The notes below the pieces were generated by a model. It ran no database searches and was not told where the DNA came from. It saw only the letters and a list, made by a program, of their open reading frames with translations. Source: Bacteroidota bacterium (GTDB taxonomy: Bacteria; Bacteroidota; Bacteroidia; Flavobacteriales; Weeksellaceae). From it: 64,000 nucleotides of DNA. The DNA is taken from positions 13,948-77,947 of the forward strand of contig JAEXBA010000056.1 of the NCBI GenBank assembly GCA_023457935.1, read 5' to 3'. This document shows positions 16,611 through 24,612 of this stretch, in pieces. Positions within the stretch are counted from its first letter, which is position 1. Each line of letters opens with the position of its first letter. Both the position numbers and the translations under genes were made by a program.

Positions 16611-18490
16611 TGGAGTTTCAAAATGTTTATATCACCGCAATTGGAAAATATCTTCCGGGAAATCCGGTTTCCAATGACGAAATTGAGGATTATCTGGGTT
16701 TGATTGCCGGAAAATCTTCGCGTTCCAAAACAAGAATGCTGCAGCAAAACGGAATTGTTCAGCGCTATTACGCTTTGGATAAAGAACAGAATTCCACCGA
16801 ATCTGCTGCCGGAATGGCGGCAAAAGCGATAAAAGAGTGCCTCCAAAAAGCAAAATTTCAGAAAGAAGATGTGGAACTGCTTTCGGCGGCAACTACGCAA
16901 AGTGATCTTCCTGTTCCGGGTTTTGCGAGTATGGTGCATGCAGAATCGCAGCTTTCAGTTTGTGAAATTGCGAGTCATCAAAGTGTGTGTTCATCGGGAA
17001 TTATGGCACTGAAAAATGCTTTTCTTCATGTGAAATCAGGCGAAGTTAACAATGCTGTGGTTTGCGCCGGTGAATTTCCGAGCAGAATGTTTAAATCGAA
17101 AAGGTTCGATAATCAGAAAGACATTGCTGAAAAAGGTTTACCCCTTGAAACCGACTTTCTCAGATGGATGCTTTCGGACGGTGGTGGTTCGTTTTTGCTT
17201 CAGAATCATCCTTCAAAACACCATTTCAGTTTTAAGATTGAATGGATTGATGTGCGTTCATTTGCTCATCAGTTTGAACCCTGCATGTACGCGGGAATGA
17301 ATAAAAATGCCGACGGTTCGGCAGGAAAAAGCTGGATGGATTATGACAGTTTCAGCGATGCTGATTCGCACGGCGCCATCAATCTTAAGCAGGATCTGCG
17401 CTTGGTGAATCATACTGTAAGTCTGGGCGTTCAGCATTTTTTTAATCTTATTGATGAAGGTAAAATAAATCCGGAAACGATGAGTTGGCTGGTTTGCCAT
17501 TATTCTTCGGAGTACTTTAAAAAACCGATTCTTGATCTGCTGGAAAAGGGCGGTTTGAGAATTCCTGAAGAACAGTGGTTCACAAATCTTCACACAAAAG
17601 GAAATACCGGTGCAGCATCTGTTTTTATTATGCTTGAAGAGCTTCTGTACGAAAAAGAACTGAAGCACGGACAGGAAATTATCTGCATGGTTCCGGAAAG
17701 TGGCCGTTTTATCACCACTTTTATGAAGCTTACCGTTATTGAAGCTTCTGAAAAGCAGAAAAGTATCAGCATAAGCCTGGACGATGAAATTCTCGCTCCG
17801 GAAATTCGTACCGAAAACAAACCTGTTCAGGAAGCTTTGGTTCGTAATCTTACTTCAGTTTGGGTTGATTTTGAAACAGAACTGCGCCAGGTTCCGTTCA
17901 TTCAGAAAATATACAGCGGAACACTTACACTTGCTGAATACCGCGAATTTTTGCTGAATCTCCGCCAACAGGTGATTGACGGTTCGCAATGGATTGCGCG
18001 CGCCGCATCCAATGTAAGTATGGACTATTTTGATGTGCGTTCCTCATTTATATCACATTCCAGCGATGAACACCGTGATTATCAGATTCTTGAGAAAAAT
18101 TATGTAAACTGTGGCGGCACAAGAGATGATCTTTACCGCACTCCTAAAAATGTTGGAAGTGAAGCTTTAAGTGCCTTTATGTTTCACCGTGCAAGCCAGC
18201 CCAATCCGTTTGATTTGCTTGGCGGTATGTTTATTATTGAAGGTTTGGGAAACCGCATCGCGGGGAATTGGGGCAGAGCTATTAAAGAACAGCTTAGCCT
18301 AAATGAAGATCAGGTTTCTTTTTTCACGTATCATGAAACCAGCGACAGCAATGAAAGCCATTTTTTGAGGTTTGAAAATGCTGTGAATTCGGAACTTTTA
18401 ACGCAGGAACTGGCGGATAAAATTGTGAAAACAGCTAAAGTGGTTGCCAAACTTTATCTGATGCAGCTACGGGAAATAGGAAATTACTAA
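16610..18490 (+). CDS. Beta-ketoacyl synthase III fused to a haem-oxygenase-like diiron domain
   Basis: A 626-residue two-domain protein. Residues 1-375 are a KASIII (thiolase-fold) enzyme with the full triad: Cys127 (SVCSSG), His297 (VCHYSS) and Asn332 (KGNTGAAS). Residues about 400-626 are an iron-containing, haem-oxygenase-like oxidase/oxygenase domain (HDO/TenA-like) with candidate ligands E487 and H488 (SDEHRD), E544 (IIEGLG), H575, D579 and H584 (HETSDSNESH). The first domain would condense or transfer an acyl chain and the second oxidise the product. Product unknown. It is the second of three coupled genes. Confidence 0.85.
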   Translation: MEFQNVYITAIGKYLPGNPVSNDEIEDYLGLIAGKSSRSKTRMLQQNGIVQRYYALDKEQNSTESAAGMAAKAIKECLQKAKFQKEDVELLSAATTQSDLPVPGFASMVHAESQLSVCEIASHQSVCSSGIMALKNAFLHVKSGEVNNAVVCAGEFPSRMFKSKRFDNQKDIAEKGLPLETDFLRWMLSDGGGSFLLQNHPSKHHFSFKIEWIDVRSFAHQFEPCMYAGMNKNADGSAGKSWMDYDSFSDADSHGAINLKQDLRLVNHTVSLGVQHFFNLIDEGKINPETMSWLVCHYSSEYFKKPILDLLEKGGLRIPEEQWFTNLHTKGNTGAASVFIMLEELLYEKELKHGQEIICMVPESGRFITTFMKLTVIEASEKQKSISISLDDEILAPEIRTENKPVQEALVRNLTSVWVDFETELRQVPFIQKIYSGTLTLAEYREFLLNLRQQVIDGSQWIARAASNVSMDYFDVRSSFISHSSDEHRDYQILEKNYVNCGGTRDDLYRTPKNVGSEALSAFMFHRASQPNPFDLLGGMFIIEGLGNRIAGNWGRAIKEQLSLNEDQVSFFTYHETSDSNESHFLRFENAVNSELLTQELADKIVKTAKVVAKLYLMQLREIGNY

Positions 18491-18501
18491 ACAGAAAAAC
18501 C

Positions 18502-19389
18502 ATGTTACACACCGCAGAATATTTCGAAAATCTTAAAAATAACCCTCGTGATCCCAATCACTGGCACGCCCTTTTTCTGGACAGCAGTATTCCGTTCAGT
18601 CCTGATGCAAAAGCAGCATTTCTGTATGATTCAGGTCGGAAAAGTAAGCAGTTTTTGCTGCCTGTAATCCGTGTTTTGGCCCGTTTTGCGATAATTATGC
18701 TGCAACTGATGAAAATTCTTATTCCGAATATTATCAATGCGCCCAAAACGCTTCACAAAACGCTTTATATGGGCATGAAATATTTCATTACACCGGAAGC
18801 CAATTTTGTGATTTTACGGCATTTTTACCTGGGTTCGGAAGTGTTGAGATTTATCAAAGACAATGTAAAAGGCGCTGAAGATATTCCGATGAACCCTTTA
18901 AAACCACTCAATCTGGAACCGGTAAAGAACAATCTGTTTCTGGATCACGATCTTAATCTTTACAATTTCATTATCAATCTGAATTCTTCCCTGAAAGAAA
19001 AAAATATGAAAGTGGAATACATCGCTCAGCCCGATTTTTCTGCCATTACTACAGGAAAAATTCCTTTTGACGAATTTAGGGATGGTTTTACGAATTTTCT
19101 GGATCTCGCAAGTGCCATTGAAATTTTCACTCCGGTTTATCAGTTTTTTCTTACCGACAATGATTTCTGGCGCGCATCAAATTCACTCCAGCTGGACGAA
19201 GTAATCGGGGTTTATGCAGCAACCATTCTGAACTGCCCTGAAAAACTGATAGCGCTGAACAACAAGCATCCCATGGTTCCGTTACCTACTTATGGCGCGG
19301 CTTTCCGGCTTATTCTTCACGGACTTTCCACTGAAGTTCTGCACGCACTTTTGGTGGAGGAGAAGAAAAGACAGAGCGGAGAATTGTAG
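18502..19389 (+). CDS. Hypothetical helical protein of the ketoacyl synthase operon
   Basis: A 295-residue protein I do not recognise. It is mostly alpha-helical with a hydrophobic stretch at residues about 50-78 (FLLPVIRVLARFAIIMLQL and following), which may sit in or on the membrane. It lacks a signal peptide and shows no cofactor motif I can name. Scattered histidines (NHWHALF, ILRHFYLG, LILHGLSTEVLHALL) could be metal ligands but this is speculative. It starts 11 bp after the fusion protein and is clearly in the same operon. Confidence 0.75.
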   Translation: MLHTAEYFENLKNNPRDPNHWHALFLDSSIPFSPDAKAAFLYDSGRKSKQFLLPVIRVLARFAIIMLQLMKILIPNIINAPKTLHKTLYMGMKYFITPEANFVILRHFYLGSEVLRFIKDNVKGAEDIPMNPLKPLNLEPVKNNLFLDHDLNLYNFIINLNSSLKEKNMKVEYIAQPDFSAITTGKIPFDEFRDGFTNFLDLASAIEIFTPVYQFFLTDNDFWRASNSLQLDEVIGVYAATILNCPEKLIALNNKHPMVPLPTYGAAFRLILHGLSTEVLHALLVEEKKRQSGEL

Positions 19390-19432
19390 TTTTATTAACC
19401 TGCTTTCAATTTCAAACTCGCTTAAATTTCCG

Positions 19433-19440
19433 TAAATTTG
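19433..19440 (+). promoter_or_regulatory. -7 box upstream of the aminotransferase
   Basis: TAAATTTG matches TAnnTTTG. It gives the aminotransferase gene its own promoter, with a leader of about 50 nt. Confidence 0.45.
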
Positions 19441-19496
19441 AAGAAATAATCCTGAAGACCTCTTTCCGTCTTCAAAAATTACATCTCAAATAAGAA

Positions 19497-20750
19497 ATGA
19501 AAGTATCCAAACTCGCAGCCAACCTGATTGGTTCAGAAATCATCAAAATCGGAAATGAAGTAAACGACCTTAAAGCAAAAGGTGCCGAAATTGCAAACCT
19601 TACTATTGGCGATCTTAATTCCAAGATTTATCCAATTCCAACACAGCTGAAAGAAGGCGTTCAGAATGCATACAAAAATGATTTAACCAATTATCCGCCG
19701 GCAAACGGACTGCTTTCCCTCAGAAAATCGGTATCTGAAGACCTAAAAAAAAGATGGAATCTAGATTATTCTTCTGATGACATTTTAATTGCGGGCGGTT
19801 CCAGACCGTTGATTTACGCCACTTTCAGAACCATTGTGGATGAAGACGACAAAGTGATTTATCCGACGCCTTCGTGGAACAACAATCACTACGCGTACCT
19901 GAATTCTGCACAGAAAATTGAGGTGGAAACTTCCCAGAAAAATAATTTCTTACCTACAGCCGAAGAACTGAAACCTCATTTGAAAGGCGCGGTTCTGCTG
20001 GCATTATGTTCGCCGCTTAATCCTACAGGAACGATGTTTACAAAGGATCAGCTGAAGGAAATCTGCGAACTGATTGTGGAAGAAAACAAAAACAGAGCAG
20101 AAGATGAAAAACCGCTGTATCTGATGTACGACCAGATTTATGCGCTGCTGACCTTTGATGAAGAGCATTTCAATCCGGTTTCACTTGTTCCGGAAATGAA
20201 GGATTATACCATTTTTATTGACGGAATTTCCAAATGTTTTGCAGCAACCGGTGTACGTGTTGGCTGGAGTTTCGGTCCGTCTGAAATTATGAATAAAATG
20301 AAAGCGCTTCTTGGCCATATTGGTGCGTGGGCGCCAAAACCGGAGCAGGAAGCCGTTGCGCAGTATCTTCAGAATACCGAAGATGTGGACACTTTTGTAA
20401 ATGATTTTAAGGGAAGTCTGAGAAACAGTCTGCAGGCGCTGCATGAAGGCATTCAGGATATGAAATCCCGCGGCTTTGAGGTGGAAAGCATTAAACCGAT
20501 GGGTGCTATGTATCTTACTGTTTCCCTCGACTATATCGGAAAAAACAAACCGGACGGACAGATGATTGCCGACAGTTCCGACCTTGTTTTCTATCTGATC
20601 AATGAAGCAGGTGTTGCTTTGGTGCCATTTTCAGCATTTGGAAATTCAAGAAATATGCCTTGGTTCCGTGCTTCGGTTGGCGGTTTGAGTTTACAGGAAG
20701 TGAAAGAGCTTTTTCCGCGACTGGAATCTGCATTATCAAGACTTTCATAA
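19497..20750 (+). CDS. PLP-dependent class I/II aminotransferase
   Basis: A 417-residue cytosolic fold-type I aminotransferase, probably acting on aspartate or a related amino acid. Visible elements are the N-terminal NLTIGDLNSKIYPIP and NYPPANGLLSLRKSV, the PLP-phosphate region AGGSRPLIYATF, NPTGTMFTKDQL, MYDQIYALLTF and the Schiff-base lysine in DGISKCFAATGVRVGW, where SKCFA holds the lysine. The C-terminal arginine lies in WFRASVGG. Specificity cannot be read from sequence. It may or may not belong to the preceding lipid-type operon. Confidence 0.88.
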   Translation: MKVSKLAANLIGSEIIKIGNEVNDLKAKGAEIANLTIGDLNSKIYPIPTQLKEGVQNAYKNDLTNYPPANGLLSLRKSVSEDLKKRWNLDYSSDDILIAGGSRPLIYATFRTIVDEDDKVIYPTPSWNNNHYAYLNSAQKIEVETSQKNNFLPTAEELKPHLKGAVLLALCSPLNPTGTMFTKDQLKEICELIVEENKNRAEDEKPLYLMYDQIYALLTFDEEHFNPVSLVPEMKDYTIFIDGISKCFAATGVRVGWSFGPSEIMNKMKALLGHIGAWAPKPEQEAVAQYLQNTEDVDTFVNDFKGSLRNSLQALHEGIQDMKSRGFEVESIKPMGAMYLTVSLDYIGKNKPDGQMIADSSDLVFYLINEAGVALVPFSAFGNSRNMPWFRASVGGLSLQEVKELFPRLESALSRLS

Positions 20751-20752
20751 CC

Positions 20753-20780
20753 TAGTTATGAGTTAGGAATTATGGGTTAA
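20753..20780. repeat. Left ATGAGTTA-type short repeat
   Basis: AGTTATGAGTTAGG followed by AATTATGGGTTA directly after the aminotransferase stop. It is the reverse complement of the TAACTCAT array at 21136-21202, so the two bracket the four-helix-bundle pseudogene as inverted repeats. Confidence 0.55.
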
Positions 20781-21143
20781 GAGTAAAAGCATTGTCGGGA
20801 AAAAGAGCTTTGAATTTGCAGTTTCTATTGTAAGATTCTATCAGAATTTTTCCACTGTTAAGAAGGAATATGTAATTTAAAATCAGCTTCTCCGGTCAGG
20901 AACTTCAGTAGGTGCAAATGTTAGAGAAGCGGAGAATGCACAAAGTAAAATGGATTCATCCACAAATTTGCAATAGCTCAGAAAGAATGTGATGAAACTA
21001 TTTACTGGCTTGAATTACTTTTTGAAACTGACTATATTACAAAAGAAGAATTTAATCTTCTGAAAAACAATGCAGATGAAATACTGAAAATAATCAGAAG
21101 TATAATCCTCACAACAAAAGAGAACCTTAAGAAAAACTCATAA
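20776..21143 (+). pseudogene. Decayed four-helix-bundle (S23/IVS-family) protein gene
   Basis: Reading through the damage gives the family's hallmark segments: KKSFEFAVSIVRFYQNF, LLRSGTSVGANVREAENAQSK, then IAQKECDETIYWLELL and EILKIIRSIILTTKENLKK. There is no start codon, an in-frame TAA at 20878-20880 and a 1-nt deletion near 20955 (GATTCATCC for expected GATTTCATCC), so it cannot be expressed whole. These proteins are small homopentamer-forming helical bundles, related to 23S rRNA intervening-sequence proteins and Avd of diversity-generating retroelements. It is bracketed by inverted short repeats. Confidence 0.8.
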
Positions 21144-21202
21144 CTCATAACTCATAACTCATCATTCATAATTCATAACTCATAGCTCATCATTCATAAC
21201 TC
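21136..21202. repeat. TAACTCAT/CATTCATAA short tandem array
   Basis: About seven imperfect 8-9 bp units (ACTCATAACTCATAACTCAT, then ATTCATAATTCATAACTC variants). It begins at the last codons of the pseudogene and ends 6 bp before kdsB. Confidence 0.75.
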
Positions 21203-21207
21203 CTGAA

Positions 21208-21945
21208 ATGAAAACAATAGCAGTAATACCTGCAAGATACGAAGCATCAAGGTTTCCCGGTAAACTGATGGAAAAACTTGGTGAGAAAACCGTAATCTCC
21301 ACAACGTATGACAATGTGGTGGAAACAAACCTTTTTGATGAAGTTTTTGTAGCAACCGATTCTGAAATTATTTTTGAAGAAATCACCAGAAACGGCGGCA
21401 AAGCAGTAATGACCGGAAAACACGAAACCGGAAGCGACAGAATTGCTGAAGCCGTAAAAAATATCAGCTGCGATATTGTCGTAAATGTTCAGGGAGATGA
21501 ACCTTTCCTGAAAACCGAACCTTTGAAGCAGCTAATTGATGTTTTCAGCGATGATATCCAGAAAGAGATTTCCCTCGCTTCATTAAAAATAAAAATCAAG
21601 AACGTCGACGAAATTCAGAATCCTAACATTGTAAAAGTTATTACTGACAATAATGGTTTTGCGCTGTATTTCAGCCGTTCTGTAATTCCGTTTCCGCGCG
21701 AAATTCATCCTGATGTAGAATATTTCCGCCATATCGGCGTTTATGCTTTCAGAAAAGATGCTTTGCTCAGGTTTTCTGAACTTCCGATGAAGCCACTGGA
21801 AATCTCAGAAAAAATTGAATGTATCCGTTATCTGGAATACGGTATGAAAATAAAAATGGTGGAAACCGAATTCGTTGGAGTAGGAATTGACGTTCCCGAA
21901 GATCTGGATAAAGCACGCGAAATTCTGAACAATAAAATATGGTAG
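21208..21945 (+). CDS. kdsB: 3-deoxy-manno-octulosonate cytidylyltransferase
   Basis: Activates Kdo as CMP-Kdo for lipid A-core synthesis. The 245-residue protein has the nucleotide-binding [44 protein letters not shown] and [10 protein letters not shown], followed by [23 protein letters not shown] given here in part. All are KdsB signatures. The upstream region is a short-repeat array with no promoter I can identify. kdsA is 15 kb downstream. Confidence 0.95.
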   Translation: MKTIAVIPARYEASRFPGKLMEKLGEKTVISTTYDNVVETNLFDEVFVATDSEIIFEEITRNGGKAVMTGKHETGSDRIAEAVKNISCDIVVNVQGDEPFLKTEPLKQLIDVFSDDIQKEISLASLKIKIKNVDEIQNPNIVKVITDNNGFALYFSRSVIPFPREIHPDVEYFRHIGVYAFRKDALLRFSELPMKPLEISEKIECIRYLEYGMKIKMVETEFVGVGIDVPEDLDKAREILNNKIW

Positions 21946-21986
21946 CATTTTTGAACTGCAGGAACATGCAATGTTCACAAAAATTT

Positions 21987-21994
21987 TATCTTTG
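21987..21994 (+). promoter_or_regulatory. -7 box upstream of the LolA-like gene
   Basis: TATCTTTG matches TAnnTTTG, 17 bp ahead of the ATG at 22012. Confidence 0.5.
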
Positions 21995-22011
21995 AACCCT
22001 AAACTGATTTA

Positions 22012-22674
22012 ATGAAAAAGATTCTGTTCGTCATCACCTTATTTTTAACCCAACTTGCTTTTGCGCAGACAGCCAAAGAAATCATAGAAAAAAACATTGA
22101 ACTTTCGGGCGGACTAACCAACTGGAAACTTCTGAACTCCGTGAATCTTCAGGGAAAAGTTACTTTGGGCATCAACGATGAATATCCGATCAGGATTTAT
22201 CAGGCAAGGCCGAATCTTACCAAAACTTCCATTATCATCAACAATAAAGAAACAGCTATTGAAGGGTTCGACGGAAAGAAAGGTTACGCAATGAATTACG
22301 CCATCAATAAACTTCAGGAATATCCGAATTATGTAGCCGAAAATTTTGACAACGATTTTATCGACTGGGAAAGCAAAGGTTTTGAAGCTACGCTTTTGGG
22401 CAAGGAAAAAATCGGAAATGTAGAAACCTATAAGGTGGAACTCACCAAAAACGTGAATAAAACTGTCTATTATTTCGACACCAAAAGTTTTATGTTAGTG
22501 CGTGAAGTAAAGAAGGATGAAACGTTGAATTACAGCGAGTACCGCAAAGTCGGGAAGCTTCTTTTTCCGTACCGGATTGAAAGTTCATCGCCTAAAAAGG
22601 ACGGCGATTACGTAATGCTGCTGAACAAGATTGAGACCAATAAAGTATTTCCGGCCAACACTTTTAAATTTTAA
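22012..22674 (+). CDS. LolA-like exported protein (outer membrane lipoprotein-sorting family)
   Basis: A 220-residue periplasmic protein with a Sec signal (MKKILFVITLFLTQLAFAQ). The rest fits the LolA/LolB half-barrel fold: IIEKNIELSGGLTNWKLLNSVNLQGKV, then EGFDGKKGYAMNYAI, KVELTKNVNKTVYYFDTKSFMLVREVK and LLFPYRIESSSP, each given here only in part. Bacteroidota encode several such paralogues and most are not the true lipoprotein carrier; its cargo is unknown. A glutathione peroxidase gene starts 3 bp later. Confidence 0.75.
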   Translation: MKKILFVITLFLTQLAFAQTAKEIIEKNIELSGGLTNWKLLNSVNLQGKVTLGINDEYPIRIYQARPNLTKTSIIINNKETAIEGFDGKKGYAMNYAINKLQEYPNYVAENFDNDFIDWESKGFEATLLGKEKIGNVETYKVELTKNVNKTVYYFDTKSFMLVREVKKDETLNYSEYRKVGKLLFPYRIESSSPKKDGDYVMLLNKIETNKVFPANTFKF

Positions 22675-22677
22675 GAC

Positions 22678-23253
22678 ATGAAAAAGATTTTTGTATTTTT
22701 ATTATCGGCTGTGGCCATTTTTCAGAGCTGCAACGGACAGAAAAGTGAAACTTCTAAAGCAAAGACACAGGAACTGATGGGAAAAACTATTTACGACTAT
22801 AAAGTGGAATCGCTGGATGGCGGAGAAATTAACTTCGCTGATTTTAAAGGCAAAAAAATCATGATTGTAAATACAGCTTCCGAATGCGGTTTTACGCCTC
22901 AGTATGCGGACTTGGAAACACTTTCAAAAGAATATCGGGACAAACTGGTGGTGGTTGGTTTTCCGGCGAACAATTTTGGCGGTCAGGAACCGGGAAGTAA
23001 TGAGGAAATCGCCACTTTCTGTCAGAAAAACTATGGCGTCACTTTTCCGATGGCCGCGAAGGTTTCTGTGAAAGGAGACGACATTGCGCCCATCTTTAAA
23101 TACCTCACTGAAAAGGAACTGAATGGCGTGAAAAATTCTTCAATCATGTGGAATTTCACCAAATTTCTGATTGACGAAAACGGAAAACTGATTGACAGTT
23201 ATGTGAGTACAACGAAACCGACTTCGGAATCGATTACAAAACATCTGAAATAA
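22678..23253 (+). CDS. Glutathione peroxidase-family lipoprotein
   Basis: Thiol peroxidase of the GPx family, 191 residues. The peroxidatic residue is cysteine, not selenocysteine: Cys70 in NTASECGFTPQY. The supporting Gln (FGGQEPGSNEE) and Trp-Asn (MWNFTKFLID) of the catalytic tetrad are present. It has a lipoprotein signal (MKKIFVFLLSAVAIFQSC, Cys18), so it acts at the membrane on the periplasmic side, probably reducing lipid or other hydroperoxides with thioredoxin-like donors. It forms a pair with the LolA-like gene. Confidence 0.9.
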   Translation: MKKIFVFLLSAVAIFQSCNGQKSETSKAKTQELMGKTIYDYKVESLDGGEINFADFKGKKIMIVNTASECGFTPQYADLETLSKEYRDKLVVVGFPANNFGGQEPGSNEEIATFCQKNYGVTFPMAAKVSVKGDDIAPIFKYLTEKELNGVKNSSIMWNFTKFLIDENGKLIDSYVSTTKPTSESITKHLK

Positions 23254-23280
23254 AACCGTTTAATAAAACGTTGGATTTAT

Positions 23281-23324
23281 TGCCACGAATGCACGAATGA
23301 AAAAAAATTAGTGCATTCGTGGCA
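23281..23324. terminator. Hairpin terminator at the start of a repeat element
   Basis: A perfect 14-bp stem: TGCCACGAATGCAC (23281-23294) with GTGCATTCGTGGCA (23311-23324), loop of 16, followed by eight T. It lies between convergent genes and can terminate the peroxidase transcript. Confidence 0.6.
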
Positions 23325-23516
23325 TTTTTTTATCTGTAATTTTTGAAATTTATTTTGACTAAAAGAAACCTTTAATACACAAGATTCACGGCCACTTTTA
23401 AATATTAGTGCATTCGTGGCATTTTTTATCTGTAATCTTTGAGTTTTGTTTGAGTAAAAGAAGCTTTTAACACAGAAGATTCACGGCCACTTTTAAATAT
23501 TAGTGCATTCATGGCC
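23308..23516. repeat. Two-and-a-bit copies of a 95-97 bp direct repeat
   Basis: Copies begin with TTAGTGCATTCGTGGCA at 23308, 23405 and (truncated) 23500. Each full copy also contains TATCTGTAAT and GATTCACGGCCACTTTTAAA. The unit start coincides with the right arm of the hairpin. The repeat occupies the whole gap between two convergent genes. Confidence 0.8.
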
Positions 23517-23521
23517 ATTCA

Positions 23522-24178
23522 TCATTCCTGGCCTTTTTCCGCAAAACTGAAAATATTTCCCAGTTTTATTTTGGAATATCCGTTGGATTTTATTTTGGAC
23601 GAATTCACCATTGCCTGTGCCAAAACATCGGTTGGCAAAGGTTTCTGGCTTTCGCATACGCCCAGTTTATTCACAAATTTGATGATTTTTCCGCCCAGAA
23701 CTTCGCCTTTTCTCTCAGAATCTTTTCTGTCGAGCATTCCCGGCTGGAAAATCGTCATTTTATTGAAATGCAGATTCTTCACTTCCTGCTCCAGTTCGCC
23801 TTTCATTTTGGAATAAAAAATCTTCGAATCCGGATTGGCGCCGTAAGATGAAACCAGAACATAATCTTCCACATTATTTTCTTTAGCGGCTTTGGCGAAA
23901 TTCAGCTGATAATCAAAGTCCACTTTTCGCTGTGCTTCCTTGCTTCCTGCATCTTTCAGTGTAGTTCCGAGGCACGAAAAAGCAACATCGCCTTTCACCA
24001 GATCTTTCCAGGAATCCTGATTTTCAAAATCGACGACATGGGCTTTCAGTTTTTCATTTTCGATATCCAAAGGCCGGCGGACAAAAGCGTGAACTTCTTC
24101 AAACTCGTTATCGTGAAGCAGTTTATTCACCAAATCTTTTCCGGTTGCGCCGGTTGCGCCTATAATTAAAGCTTTCAT
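23522..24178 (-). CDS. NAD(P)H-binding atypical short-chain reductase
   Basis: A 218-residue cytosolic Rossmann protein of the atypical SDR group that includes NmrA and HTATIP2-like proteins. The dinucleotide motif is at the N-terminus (MKALIIGATGATGKDLVNKLL), then DVAFSCLGTTLKDAGSKE and VEDYVLVSSYGANPDS, with YSKMKGELEQ holding the YxxxK. The start is the ATG complementary to 24176-24178; a longer frame adds 20 unlikely residues. Its 3' end abuts the repeat element. Substrate unknown. Confidence 0.85.
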   Translation of the reverse strand: MKALIIGATGATGKDLVNKLLHDNEFEEVHAFVRRPLDIENEKLKAHVVDFENQDSWKDLVKGDVAFSCLGTTLKDAGSKEAQRKVDFDYQLNFAKAAKENNVEDYVLVSSYGANPDSKIFYSKMKGELEQEVKNLHFNKMTIFQPGMLDRKDSERKGEVLGGKIIKFVNKLGVCESQKPLPTDVLAQAMVNSSKIKSNGYSKIKLGNIFSFAEKGQE

Positions 24179-24212
24179 TGCTTTTTGTTTAAAATTTATC
24201 AAATAAATATAA

Positions 24213-24220
24213 TAAATTTG
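24213..24220 (+). promoter_or_regulatory. -7 box upstream of the YjbR gene
   Basis: TAAATTTG matches TAnnTTTG. TTTG at 24184-24187 lies 25 bp upstream, slightly too far for an ideal promoter. Confidence 0.45.
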
Positions 24221-24255
24221 AGGACTACTCGAAAACAATTGATCAACTTTCTCTC

Positions 24256-24609
24256 ATGGAAATTCAGGAAATACTGGAATACTGTTCCGCAAAAAAGGGT
24301 GTAGAAGAAACCTTTCCGTTCGATCAGGAAACGCTTGTACTGAAGGTTGGCGGCAAAATGTTTGTGCTGATTCCTTTGGAAAAACATCCGTTAACCATCA
24401 GCTTAAAAACCGATCCGGAATGGAGTGAAGAACTGCGCGAACAGCATCCGCAGATTGAAGGCGCTTATCACATGAACAAAACACACTGGAATTCTGTAGT
24501 TTGTGAAGGTTTAAGACGGGAACTGATTCTGAAAATGATTGATCAGTCGTATGACTTGATTTTTAATTCGCTGACAAAGAAAATGCAGACGCAGGTATTG
24601 GAATCGTAA
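24256..24609 (+). CDS. MmcQ/YjbR-family protein
   Basis: A 117-residue single-domain protein of the MmcQ/YjbR family, which has a double-wing DNA-binding-like fold (CyaY-like). Typical segments are EYCSAKKGVEETFPF, VLKVGGKMFVLIPLE, KTDPEWSEELREQHP and HMNKTHWNSVVCEG, then MIDQSYDLIFNSL. The role is not established. It converges on ribF with only 3 bp between the stop codons and no terminator visible. Confidence 0.9.
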   Translation: MEIQEILEYCSAKKGVEETFPFDQETLVLKVGGKMFVLIPLEKHPLTISLKTDPEWSEELREQHPQIEGAYHMNKTHWNSVVCEGLRRELILKMIDQSYDLIFNSLTKKMQTQVLES

Positions 24610-24612
24610 ATT

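Noticed and set aside
16610..18490. Flexirubin or aryl-polyene synthesis gene
   Set aside because: A KASIII domain is present, but none of the expected partners (acyl carrier protein, ammonia lyase, dehydratase, aromatase) are nearby.
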